From Laguncularia racemosa (Eukaryota > Streptophyta > Magnoliopsida > Myrtales > Combretaceae): 64,000 nt of DNA. The stretch covers positions 62,001 to 126,000 of the forward strand of contig JBBMOL010000245.1 of assembly GCA_037954665.1 (NCBI GenBank), given 5' to 3'. The stretch's first letter is position 1, and every line of letters begins with the position of its first letter. Under the pieces are notes generated by a model. That model was not told the DNA's origin and made no database searches. It saw nothing but the letters and a program-made list of their open reading frames with translations. Shown in pieces: positions 32,620 to 44,385 of the stretch. The translations under genes were made by a program, and so were the position numbers.

Positions 32620-33745
32620 TTAAACAAATATAGTTTTATCATATGTATTTGAACTGTCGCCTCTTTCAAAATTTGAGGTAATTTTTGAAGAATTAAGATG
32701 TTGACTTGATAAAAGTACTTGAAGGTTTTTATCACTTTTATCAAATTTGTTAAACATGTTCGTAAGAGATAGTGAAAGATTTTCTATGCAAACCTTGAAG
32801 CTTTTCATTTCCTCTTTCAAAATTAGATTTTCTTTAGATAAAGCTTTCTTGTCAAGATTCAATGTTTCATTATCATTTTTTAGTATCTTGATTTCATTAT
32901 CAAGCCTAGCAATCTTTGCCTCGGCTTTTGAAAGAACATTCAATAATTTTGTACACATATCATTAGGTATGGATTCATAATTAGAATTATAATGTACCCC
33001 AAATTTGGCCATTAAGTTGACTTCATCTCCATCCTTTTTAAAATTCTCTTCTTCATCCTCCAAGCACAAGACATTAGCATTTGATGTATCTTGGCTTTTT
33101 GCACTTGTAGCCCATGTCATCCTTTTCCTTGTAATTTTTACCTACATCATTTTTACTTCTATTAATGTTGTACTTTCTCTTACCATATTTCTTAAGAATC
33201 TTATTAAGGCATCAAGCCAGTGAATTGAGACCCTCCTCTTTGTCACTAGATGATTCATCATCAATTTTCCCTTCAATTTCTTTTGTTTTGAAAGTAGTTA
33301 ACTTGTTCTTGTTTTCATTGTCTTCAGGTCGAAGTGTACTCGCCTCAAAGGCCATGAGTTTGCTTTTTAGTTGATTAAGTGTAAGTTTTTTTATGTCACA
33401 AGTCTCTTCTATGGCAATCTTCTTTAAAGTCCGGACTTTTGGTAGTACCTCAACATTTTACATACTAAATTTGCATCACTCATTTTTTTGTGAAGAGATG
33501 TTAATTCATTAGTTATTGTAGTAAAATGACTAAAAAATCCTTAATTTCTTCACATGGTTGAATTTGAAGGAGTTCATATTGTTGCACTGGGGAATTAATC
33601 CCGGTCTTCTTGATAATATCTATCTGTTGATGAGTTTCTTAAAGTGTGTCCTATATCTCCTTTATTGTACCACATGAAGAGATTAGATAAAATTTGGAAT
33701 AAGTAATAGCAATAAGCAAAAGATTCCTAGAATTGAAATTCTTCG
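32620..33745 (-). pseudogene. Decayed copia-type gag, copy 2
   Basis: The open frame 33120-32620 encodes an acidic then coiled-coil segment closely matching the first copy (KIARLDNEIKILKNDNETL), with a longer C-terminal extension. The zinc knuckle (about 33080-33150) has lost its Cys/His pattern. UBN2-like gag sequence is readable up to about 33745 in broken frames. The parallel state of both copies indicates that decay began before the duplication. Confidence 0.7.
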
Positions 33746-33759
33746 TTGCTTTCTTCTTA

Positions 33760-36109
33760 TCAATGTAACTTGTTGGTCCCAGATTTAGTAATCAATAGAG
33801 GAGTGAATTTAATTGCTTACAATAAAAAAGCTTTTTTGGAAAATTCCCCTAATGATTACTTAGGTGAAGGAAACTAACAATTATAGTAGCAAAAAATAGT
33901 AATAAATATATCAAGGAAATATAAATTACAATAAATTAAAAAGATAAAAGTTAAGAAGATTAGGCAAAGAATTTATAGAGTTCCTCCTTGTGAGCCAATC
34001 ATCTCTTCTAGCCTACGATCAGGGATTTGATCATCCACACAAACGTGTTCCACTATTTGAGAAAATCAATTAAAGATACAAATATCAATCTGCTCTACTT
34101 TATAATCTTTGTCCCAAATTTATGCATATCTACACATTATAACAATTTTACCCTCCCTCAAACTCCTTACTTAAGAATAAACAAGTCCACAAAATCACTT
34201 TCGCTATCTTTCCCAAATGGTTATGCAATCCACTCAAGAAAGAGTAATTTACTTTGAGGATTACGATAAAAATCTCTTCACAACTTTAGCATAGTACTAT
34301 ATTAAAATAGAATAAACACTTTTACACAATGTTGTTTAGTATTTCTCTGTTTTTTCTTTCTTTTTCATATGTCTTTTTTATTTGTGCAACTCCTTAAATA
34401 GTCACTTTTAAAACTTCAATATAGAAGCAGTTGACTATCATATTCAATAATATTGCATATTTACATCAGCTTTCATAAATAGTCATTGTAAATAATTTGT
34501 CCATTGTATGTTATAATTGTACTTCCAATTATATATCTTTTATTCATCGCTCATAACAATTGTCTTTTTAAGCTTTCCAAGTTTATCTCCCTAAATCTTC
34601 AAAAACAATTCTTCTCAACAATATAGCTCCCAGTTCATGCTTCCAAAATTGTTTCTGATGTGGTTTCCAATTTGATTGCAATTTTTTATTTTGTTAATTC
34701 CGATGCTTATTGCATGTTTTGATTCCAATGTTCGTGTTTCGAATTTTTCATTAAAAAAATCTTTCAATATTACCCATCTTCTGATCATATCTTTTGTTTT
34801 CCAACTATATACTGTAACTTCAATACTTGTTCCAAGCCATTCCTTTAATTCTGAACCTTGCTTGTGCCTTTTGATCCTTTCCTTGATTCTATCAACTACT
34901 CCTGTGTATTATTTCATGTTTAATCTTTTTTACTTCATTTCTAAAACTTTCTTTAAAATACTTCGTTTTTTTGAAACTTATTATAAATATTTTCTATTAC
35001 TTATATCTACATACTAGATGAACTTGTTAGTAAATATTTAACATGTGTTTTGTTATTATCAAAACCAAGCTAGGAGACTTAACAAAGATACAAGTCCAAC
35101 TCAATTTTGACGTAATGCACAAAATCAAGAGAGAACAAGACTTGGTTGCCATAGCTTATGGTTGATAAGACGGAGGTTTTGAGAGAAAAATCTCTGCTTT
35201 CATTAATAATGATGAAATGTCCTAAACTAATTACATCATGTAGTATTTACAATCTAGAAAATGGCGTAAATAATAAAGTGAGAGCAAAATAGCAGTAATG
35301 AAATATGAAACAATAAAAGACCATAATGCGAAAATAGAGGCTAACGAGATTAAGGAGTTAATTCGGATGTCATAGTAGTGATTGTCAAATGAAGCTCCAT
35401 AGATCTTACAGATCGAGAATAGACAACTTTGTTTGAACATTGTTAAACATTGATCGTGATAAAATGCTCTTTGGTATCAATCTTTGACTTTGTAGTAACG
35501 TTATGGATGGGGTTTATACGCCAAGCCACTCAAACTCGCAAATCTACATTGCTGCATATTCCACCCATTTATGATCTTCTTGGAGTTGGAGTTAGTGTCC
35601 TTAGTTTTGTAGTTGGAATTGTGAGATTGAGTTTTGTCGTTGTACCTTTTGTTGTGAGCCTTAGCTAGGACTAAATTTGTTTTCGCAGTCATCTCCTTTG
35701 TTTTCTGCAGCTTGCAACTCCCTGCAATTGAGGTCGTCAATTGGTTCTTGACAACTTTTAACTTAAACACTATTACATTGTAGGAAAATTTTGCAATGTC
35801 AATATGTTTAGAATGTATAAGTAAAACTCGGAAGGTATGGATTGCTTTAATTTGTATTGAAGAGAGTGTGATTACTAGGAGAGGGAAAAAAAAAAAGGAA
35901 AAAACGGAGAAATCATTCGACGACTTTATTATAATCAACTTGAAACTCTGAGAACAATGGTTTTGTTGAACAATTTAAACAAATGGAACCTATAGAAAAA
36001 CAGGGAACTATCTCCACAGAACAAACATCAGAACACAATAGTAGGATAAGAACCATATCCAAATGCTTCACGCTCACATCATAATGTATTACACAACCTA
36101 GGAGTATTC
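33760..36109. other. Noncoding: LTR-like remnant and 3' flank of peroxidase copy 2
   Basis: Matches 20420-22793 of the first unit throughout. AT-rich; no recognisable reading frame. 35300-36109 is the conserved 3' flank of the gene. Confidence 0.55.
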
Positions 36110-37694
36110 CTAGTATTTATTCATCTTCCTACAGTTCCTCCTGATTTCTCCCCTACGGCCAGTCAATGGAGAGATATTGCCCATCCTGATCATGGACTTG
36201 GCGAATTGCTCAAAGAAAGCCTCATTGTTGTATGCATATTGCTTCACCAATGCCAATGATTCGGCGTTCTTGGTTGCCAAAACTTCATCGGAGTTCAACA
36301 GACCCTTGTAAGCCAACAAGTTCTTGAAGTAGCTATTGTCAAATTTGAACGGGCTAACATAGTCCAGGAAGAAGAGGTTCTGGTCACCTCCAGATCTAGG
36401 GCAGCGGGTGCGGAGTTGAGCAGCGTAAGATTGGTCAAGGGTGTAGTCTGGCTGGCCATTTCCTGTCTGGTTGTACAACCTCTGCCTGAAGCTGGTGCAC
36501 CTGGAATTTCCAATGGTGTGGCTTCCTGTTTCAACAAATGCAGAAGAGATTTTTACAAATCGCGTGATAGTATGCATTTGATGGATCGTCTTTCTTATGT
36601 TATGAGTGAGGCCAATTCAACAAGGACTTATTTGTTCAAGTTTATTAAGAAAATAGTGTGAGTTTACCGGATAGAGCCACAAGATCAACAATATTAAGTC
36701 CCTGAAGCTTGAACTTGGTGAGGATAGTCTGGAAAGTGTTGTTAGGGGCAGGAATGTTATTGTTGGAGCCACTCAAGCTTGCATCCCTAGAGTCCCTCCT
36801 TCCTAGAGGTACCTCCCAGCTCGGTCCACCGGTCTGTAAATAAAAACACGAATCAACAAGAGCCGCTTCAGATTGTAGGAAAGTAATTTTTGTTTTTCGA
36901 ATCATATTTTGATGTTTGAATCTCAATTATGCGTGGGACGGTTTGTTAGTGCTACTTTGTGAAAAGTAATTGGAATTTGACATTTATTTTGCCACTTACA
37001 AGGACAGTGGAATCTCGAGCGGCCAAAGCCACGATATCCGCACAAGAAACTGTTTCAGGGCATTCCTTCTCAAGGGCAGCTTTAATCTCATCAATGACTT
37101 CAAATCCTCGAGCTGAGTTCCTGTTAGGATTAGACCTCTTCTCACTGATAAGGCTTCCAGTGCTATCCAGCAATAATGATGCGTCGCAGCCCTGTTCACA
37201 TTTTCCCAATATTTTAGTCATAGTCAATTACAATTCAAACAAATTACGAGTTTCCAAGACGAGGGCATAATAAATAGTAAAATCCATGATCATGTTGAAT
37301 ATTGCTGCATTTTGTTGATATTAGCCTCATAATGATTCCAAACCTTATTATGCAAATTTCACTTTGGAAATTTTCAAGTAAAACTCAATGCCCCATGTAA
37401 TGAATAAATGTAGACTTTTTTGTAAATGAATGATAAACAATGCGGATTTGAAATGTAGACCTTAACAAAGCAATCATGAAAATGCAGCCTAAGCAATGAG
37501 GCTGCCATACGAGCTTCTTTCGCATAGGCCTTGGCCACGACGGACTTAACAATCTCTTGAGCTCTGGGGCAGGAATGGTCATAATATTGCGGGTAAAGGT
37601 AACCACCCATGTTCTTCTTGCTACCAAAGGAAAGAGGAGCAAAGGCAAGGATCGCAAAAATAATGAGAGAGCTCATACCCACACCCTGCCTCAT
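36110..37694 (-). CDS. Class III secretory peroxidase, copy 2 (335 aa, 4 exons)
   Basis: Exons are 37694-37461, 37191-37000, 36833-36668 and 36525-36110, with sizes identical to copy 1 (234/192/166/416). Signal peptide SSLIIFAILAFAPLSFGS, distal RLHFHDCFV, Ca-site GCDASLLLDS, proximal LSGSHTIGN and all eight Cys are intact. The predicted role is extracellular H2O2-dependent phenol oxidation, as in copy 1. Differences from copy 1 are few: QYYD for QFYD, AYAKE for AVSKE, ADIVALAARDS for ADVLALAARDS, VSPFKFDNSY for VSPIKFDNSY, and MNKY for MNTY at the C-terminus. Intron 1 is 269 bp in both copies. Intron 2 is 26 bp shorter here. No frameshift or stop is seen, so both copies look functional. Confidence 0.96.
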
Positions 37695-37699
37695 CTCGT

Positions 37700-38095
37700 A
37701 CTTTCCTATGTCTAAACTTGCCAGAACAACTTACTAAGAACACTTGAAATATGTGGAATAGATTTTGTTGTTGTTGATGTTGTGATAAGGCTAATTGGAC
37801 TGAGTTTATTTATAGGGGAGGTTGCGTAGAAAAGTTCAAATTTGATAACGAATATAAAATTTGATTGAGGGAACATAGGAGTAGAGTTGGTAACTAGCTC
37901 TGGGCTGCTGCTAATTAAAGCAAAAGCTTTACGCATATAAGAAAAAAAAAAAAAACACATAATGTGAAAAATGGAGTTGGTAAAAAATATTATTAAAAAA
38001 TAAAATAAATAAAGAATTGGTTTCTTTCTAAGTTAAGACGAACTATTGGATTGGGATTGTTTAGGATTTACTTGGTGTCACATAAGTCAATGTAG
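37700..38095 (-). promoter_or_regulatory. 5' UTR and proximal promoter of peroxidase copy 2
   Basis: TATAAATA lies at 37807-37814 on the minus strand within CCCCTATAAATAAACTC, about 115 bp before the ATG. The same block is in copy 1 (24516) and the orphan copy (17376). A run of A at 37939-37954 differs from the other units. Confidence 0.7.
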
Positions 38096-38104
38096 TACTT
38101 ATAT

Positions 38105-38751
38105 GTGGTGTTCATGATTGGTTTGATTCATTTTAAGGATCAAATTGAAATAAATCGTGTTTAAAATGGTTTGATTTAAAATTTTAATGAATTAAACTAC
38201 TTTTAATGATTTAGATTTTTGAGTCGAACTACTTAAAATATAATTTTATTCTATTCAAACCGCTTTTAAAAATATTTTTATTTTGGTTAATGATGCTAAT
38301 AGTCGAAGGAGTTTTTAAACCAAATATTAATGTTCAAATTAAGAAAAATGTAAGTCATATATTATTGTATCGCGATAATATTACATCTTAAGTAATAATG
38401 ATGGTAAGTTAGCTTGCTTGAGAGAAGAGGGACGAAGATCAAGGAAAATGAATGGATTGTAGAGATTATGAGTCAAATAAGAGTTCATAAAAAAAAATAA
38501 AAAAAAAGAATAAATCGGGTTAGATAAAATTGTTAATTGAACTTAAAACAAAAAAATATCACTTAATTTTTATTTTTTTAATAAGAAACAGTTCGATTTG
38601 TATTCAAATAATTTGATTTTTTTTATTTAAATTGTAAACCATTTAAATTATTTTCGAACCAAATTATGAATCAAATCAAAATATAAAAGAATCATATTTT
38701 ATAATTCAATTTGGTTTTCAACTCAATTTAGTTTGATTGGATGAATACTCC
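38105..38751. mobile_element. Mutator-like non-autonomous insertion with 9-bp TSD
   Basis: The flanks TACTTATAT (38096-38104 and 38752-38760) are a perfect 9-bp duplication. The uninterrupted sequence is present in the first unit (TACTTATATGGATTCC at about 24803). The ends are GTGGTGTTCAT and, reverse-complemented, GGAGTATTCAT: imperfect terminal repeats. The inside is AT-rich with repeated TTTGATT/AATCAAA motifs and no coding frame. A 9-bp duplication points to the Mutator superfamily. Confidence 0.7.
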
Positions 38752-39028
38752 TACTTATATGGATTCCATCAATTTATACAATTGGGATTTGACAAATGAA
38801 ATGCAGTGGAGTAAGGTTATTCTATTCTTCAGAAATAACATCTCATTGAAGTACATCCATAAAGAAGCAAAATATGGTTGCGGTCTTGTTTTCTTTTATT
38901 ACCAATGTCTTGGATTTGGAATATTTCGTTACAGGTTTTGTTTAAGTCTTGACAGATTTCGAAATTTATTCAGTTCGGGTTTGTAGTAACTATTCATATC
39001 GATAAATTTAGGAAGTTTGGCTTTTACC

Positions 39029-39049
39029 CTTTTTTTGGGGGGGGGGGAA
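39029..39049 (+). repeat. T-run followed by G-run
   Basis: Seven T followed by ten G, in the upstream flank of peroxidase copy 2; the first unit has only T/C here. Length may be uncertain in any assembly. Confidence 0.7.
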
Positions 39050-39957
39050 TATTCCGGTGGTTAGAAGCTTAAAAAGGAAAAAGAAAAAAAAAAAGAAAAT
39101 TTTGGGAACCATGCAGTACATGTTCTCGGCGGCCAGAGGAAACTTTATGTACTTGATTGGTTAAAAGTAACGAAAGTAATATGAAAGCTGTACTGACGTT
39201 AATTTTCTTGATAGGTCCAACAAACCTGTAGGGGTACACCGAAAGCTGGAAATCGGATCTGTATTTTATTACAAAAATTATGATGGTATGAAGTTCGTGT
39301 CGTCTCTTATCTGTAGCTTTCATGCTAATAGTCATTCATAGATATCCCCACCTGTCCTAATGAGAAAACGGCCTTCCAACTCGTTGGAATTATGTCTTGG
39401 ACTGTGTTTCCCCTGCTGACAGCTAGGTGTTTGCTCATGTCTTTTCTCTTTTTACTAGACAATTTTGACTGTCTTATTGCAAAAATCAATCAACATATTT
39501 CTTAAATGCATCAACCACGCATTTTGATACTGCATTTTATTAAGGTATCTTTAAATGTCCATTTAAGATTTTTAAATATCACATCAATACTTTAAAAACT
39601 TTTCTTTATCAAAAATCTTATCATTTTATTTTAAAATTTTTAAGGAGAGTTTCTAGATAATATCTATCAAAATAAAGTTAAAATAACAATAATTTTGAGC
39701 TTTTCTTTAAGTTCTTCAAAAGTATAAAAACTCCTTTCCATCTTTTAAGAACTTCAAATAGTAGGCACTCAGTTTTGGATTTGGTGTCAAGAACTAAAAA
39801 TAGAGATACCCTAGGTAGTGTCCACGGTAGTCATTGTTGAAACCAATAAATAACTAATAAAATCAATAGGATTCACTTGCTTCTTTATTTTAACTTATAC
39901 TTATAAGTACTCTAGCTTTTCTTTCAAATCCATGTGTGACTTAACTCTTCACTTTTC

Positions 39958-40640
39958 TATGGTAGTTAAAATCGTTATTACACTTATACAATTTTATGAT
40001 TTTATAATTTTGGGACGTCTTTCTAAATTAACTCAAGTATAAAATCATTTTTGTATAGACTTATGATAGAATTGCGAGTTTACATGTAAAATTACTAGAA
40101 TCATATCTTTCTAATTGAGTCTACCAATTCTACCTATTTGAGTTAAATGGGAAAAAAAAAAAATAGGCTTCCACAAGATATGAATATTGTTAATTCTTTG
40201 AAGGACTTAGAGTTAGAATACAAGGATATCATTAATAAATTATAGTAGTACCAGTAACAATGATGACATTAACAATGAAGATGATGAAGGTGATTGTGAT
40301 GGTGAAGAGAGAGTTGGTGATTTATTTTAGTTTTGCATTTTATAGTTATAATATATTTTATATTGGCAATGTTTTTTATATTATAGTTATATGCATTACC
40401 ATAACAACTTATACTAGGTTATTTGTATTATAATTATATAACTTTTATTGTGAGTTGTGACTTGATATTTATGCTTAATTCCTTTATTTTTATTTTATTT
40501 TTTATTTTTTTAATTATAAAAAAACATATCTATAGTTTTTTAAAGTCATTTTACGTTGATTATCGAACCTTACAATTCTATAATGTGATTCTATAGACCT
40601 TTTGACGAATGGAAATAGAATCGTGAGTTTAACAATCTTA
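39958..40640. mobile_element. Possible MITE-like insertion in copy D
   Basis: Relative to the first peroxidase unit (about 17855) and 31350, about 690 bp is inserted between ACTTTTC (39951-39957) and ACTTTTC (42560-42566, after the solo LTR). The ends have related inverted sequence (GTTAAAATC and, reverse-complemented, GTTAAACTC). No coding frame. Confidence 0.4.
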
Positions 40641-40643
40641 TAC

Positions 40644-40658
40644 TGTAATACATGATAT

Positions 40659-40691
<33 letters not shown>

Positions 40692-42556
40692 TACACAAAT
40701 AAATAAATAATATAAGAGCTAGGGCAATCGTGCAATTACGAATAAAGACGAGGGCAGTTTTGTCTTTTCCAACAAGACCATATATATATATATATATGTT
40801 AAACTGACCTAGGGTTCTCCTTTTTTGCAGATTCGAAAATCCCAGCCACCTAAAGAGATCGAGTGACACAAAGAGAGAGACAGAAAGAGAGAAAGCTTAT
40901 CCAAGAAGACCTAAAAAAATTCTTGGGGGTAGCGCGGCGAAGTAAACAGGAACGTAAAGAAAAGGGAATTCCTAAATCAAGGAGTCGATATGCGAGAAAT
41001 TTGATGTAAGTATTTTAACTTATGTTGAGGAGTATTTACATATTTAAAAGATTTAATAGAGTTTAGGGATAAAAAGGAATGAATTTGGGGGAAGTTGGAG
41101 TTAAATATTAGAGTTCATAGGATTGATTGAGATATACATGACCTCCCAACACGATCATGTTACGACCGTGTTGAATGTAATATAGTATATCGAGAGATAC
41201 ACAATCCCCAACATGGTCATGTTTCGACCGTGTTAAGTCCAAAAGTCATGCCGAGAGATACACAACCTCTCAACATGGTCGTATTTCGATCGTGTTGAAT
41301 TAAAAGAAACACAGCCTCTCAACACAACTGTGTTGAAGCCAAATCTCAGCGAGAGATACACAACTCCTAACACGGTCGTGTATTAGCCGTGTTGAGCAAC
41401 ATGACCTCCAACATGGTCATGTTAAGTGATGAATATTATTATTATATATCAAATTATATTCTTAATTAACCAAGTTCCACATAACCGAAACAAATTAGTA
41501 AAACCTTAGATGACTTAATAGAATAAGAGGAATTAGGAGAGTTATATTATGTTAGATTAGTACTAAGATTAATGTGTTGATTATACAGATATCAACTTAG
41601 CTTTAGTTTAGGACAAGAAGTGCATAAGGCTAAGATTCCAGGTATGTGCTTACTTTGTTTATTATATGTGATTGTCAGGAAGCTATATAATGAGTTGTGT
41701 GTGAAATAATGAAATGCTGAGACATAATGTGAATTAAGTGGTATCATGAAGTAATATCGTGTTATTAGTTGAATGAGATATGTTGCTTGTGCTTGGCTCG
41801 ACCTAAGGGCCCGCAATGGCAAATCTTTATGGGGCACCTTGATGATTAGTATGCCGCGTTATCTCTAGTGGAGCCATGTATCGAAATGATCTAAAGTAAA
41901 TTAGGGTTAGACGAAGCTCACAGTGGCAATTCCTATTAGGGTTAAACGGGGCCCATAGAGGCAGTTCTCATTAGGAAAAATGTTGTGTGTATCGAAGTCA
42001 TGAGTACCCCTATGTGTGATAATTTGTTTTGGTATTGATGTGTGAATGGAATTGTAAATGAGTTGTGGATAAATGTTGCATATATGCATGTGATATTAAT
42101 ATGGTGTGTCATGCGCATGTGGGTGTGTTACTCATGTACTGAACTTAGGCTTACCCCCCTTCCTATATTTTTTTTTTAGCTACAAGCGAAAATGATGAAC
42201 AAGTAAAGTATGATGAAAACGGAAACTTGGCTGGACATTACATGGATGAGATAAGCAGAGAACACTATTATTATGTGGAGAAAGAGTGACAAGAATTTTG
42301 AATTATTGTAAATTGATGTTTTATTGTTAAATTAGAATTATGCAGATAGATTGTAGCTTAAGACTTTGTAGTTATTAAATAATGAAATTTGGAATGGCTT
42401 ATATATGAATCATTTATTTGATTATAATCATAATAGTATGATGAATAATGTATATGAGCAGATTTTGAAGTATGTTGAAGTTTTAAAGCTTTAGTGTATC
42501 ACTTAGTAATAGCGACATGTGGCGAGTTATGATGTTCCAAGTTCTGGAGCGTTACA
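40644..42556 (+). mobile_element. Solo LTR (1913 bp), gypsy Tekay-like family 2
   Basis: Begins TGTAATACATG and ends GAGCGTTACA. It is flanked by TATAC (40639-40643 and 42557-42561), and copy E lacks it. It contains CATATATATATATATATG near the putative promoter, a GAT|GTAAGT donor-like site at 41005-41006, a palindrome array at 41130-41430, a conserved GTGGAGCCATG...GAAATGATCTA block at 41852-41892, and a T-tract acceptor-like site ending 42179. The ends and internal order match the LTRs of the large element, but the sequence is clearly diverged, so it is a different family. Confidence 0.88.
41130..41430 (+). repeat. Palindrome array in solo LTR
   Basis: Six imperfect units of CAACACGGTCGTGTT paired with CGACCGTGTTGA, spaced by GAGAGATACACAACCTC. 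Each unit could form a short hairpin. Confidence 0.8.
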
Positions 42557-42700
42557 TATACTTTTCCACTTCCAAGTTAAGAGTTTTTCAGTCTTCTCTC
42601 CTTAAGCATACGATGCTCTTGTCGAGTCACCATATAATTGGGATATGTTAAGGCCACTTCCTAAATTTTGTGTTTTCTTCGACGAGTCATCGACCATCAA

Positions 42701-44385
42701 ACCTATTGGGGTACACCGAAAGTTGGAAATCGGATCTTTATTTTACTCCAAAAATTATAATGGCATGAAGTTCGTGTCGTCTCTTATCTGTTGCTTTCAT
42801 GCTAATATTCAATCATAGATATCCCCTGTCCTTGTGAGAAAACGGCCTTCCAACTCGTTTGAATTATGTCGTGGATTGTGTTTCCCCCGCTGGCCGCTAG
42901 GTGTTTGCTCATATCTCTTCACTTTTTACTAGACAATTTTAACTCTCTTATTGCAAAAATCAATCAACATATTTCTTAATTGCAAGAACCACGTATTTAT
43001 TGCAAGATATCTGCATTTTATTAGAGCATCTTCAATGTTAAGTATCCCGTTTAAGATTTTTAGGTACTATATTAGCACTTTAACAATAAACTTTATCTTT
43101 AAATTCTTAAGAAAAGTTTTTAGATGTCATCCTAGGTCCTTGAGAGAGTTCCTAAATGACATTTGTTTAAAAAAAAATTAGAATAATAATGAATTTGAGC
43201 TATTTTTTATGGCCCTTCAAAAGTATAAGAATCTCTCTTTATCTCTTAAGAACCCCAAAAAGTTGATCTTTGATCTTAGATTTGATTTCAAAAAACAGGG
43301 ATGGAGATGCCCTTTAGTTGTGTTCGCGATAGTCAACATTGAAACCAATTGATAACTAACAAGCATTTTATCCACTTAACCATACAGTTGATTGATAGGG
43401 TTCACATGCTTCTTTATCTTAGCTTATATTAATAAGTAGCTTATACTTATAAGTAGCTCTAGCTTTTCTTTCAAATCCATGTGTGACTTAACTCTTCACT
43501 TTTTGATGGTTAATAAAATTATGATTACATCTATACAATTCTATAGTTTTATAATTTTGGATGTCTTTCTAAATTAACTCAAGCGTAAAATTATTTTCCT
43601 ATAGACTCATAGTGCAATCGTGAGTCTAAATGTAAAATTGCTAGAATTATACATTTTTAACTGAATCTACTGATTCTAGCTATTTAAGTTAAATAAACTA
43701 AAAAATTGGAAAGAAAAAAATAGAAAAAAAAAAACAACTAGACTTCCACAAGATATGAATACTATTAACACTTCAAAGGACTTAGAGTTAGACTATAAGG
43801 ATATCATTAATAAATGATAGTAGTACCAATAACAATGATGGTATTGATGAAGAAAATGACAATGATGATAATGATAGTAAAGAGAGAGCTAACAGTAATT
43901 TTGATGGTGTAGGGAGAGTTGGTGATTTGTTTTAGGATTGCATTTTTATAGTTATAATTTATGTTATAATACATTTCATATTAGAAATATTATTTATATT
44001 ATAGTTATATGCATTAGCATAACAACTTATACTAGAATATTGCACTATAATAATATAACTCTTGATCTTTATGCTTAATTTCTTTATTTTTATCTTATAT
44101 TTCTTTTTTTTTCAAAATTAGAAAACATATCTATAGTTTTTAAAAGTCATTTTGCGTTGATTATATAAACTTACAATTCTATATTGTGATTTTATAGACA
44201 CTTTGACGAGTGTTGATAGAATTATGTATTTAACAATCTTGCACCTTCTCACTTCCAAATTAAGTGTTTCTCAATCTTCCCTCTTTAAGCATACAATACT
44301 CTTGTTGTGTCACCATATAATTGGGATATTTCAAAGTCTCTTCCTAAATTTTGTGTTTTTTTCAACTGATCATCGACCATCAAGC
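42701..44385. repeat. Tandem duplication, copy E (empty site for solo LTR)
   Basis: Starts ACCTATTGGGGTACACC and is collinear with copy D. The site of the solo LTR insertion is uninterrupted near 44240. It ends at ATCGACCATCAAGC. A MITE-like block corresponds to about 43505-44242. No gene is seen. Confidence 0.8.

Larger units (their letters stand above)
31188..36109. repeat. Duplicated intergenic segment, copy 2 (pairs with 17690-22793)
   Basis: Collinear with the first copy, with its own 238-bp inverted-repeat element and decayed gag. 31033-31187 resembles 39150-39330, the upstream flank of peroxidase copy 2. The tandem unit is therefore: intergenic block, peroxidase, promoter flank. No intact gene is seen apart from remnants listed separately. 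A run of A (31450-31464) and T-runs are slippage-prone. Confidence 0.85.
39224..42700. repeat. Tandem duplication, copy D (contains solo LTR)
   Basis: Starts ACCTGTAGGGGTACACC and, with the solo LTR 40644-42556 removed, is collinear with 42701-44385. Shared blocks include GAAAACGGCCTTCCAACTCG, TGTTTGCTCAT and CATATCTATAGTTTTT. The copy ends at ATCGACCATCAA, where copy E begins. No gene is seen. Confidence 0.8.
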
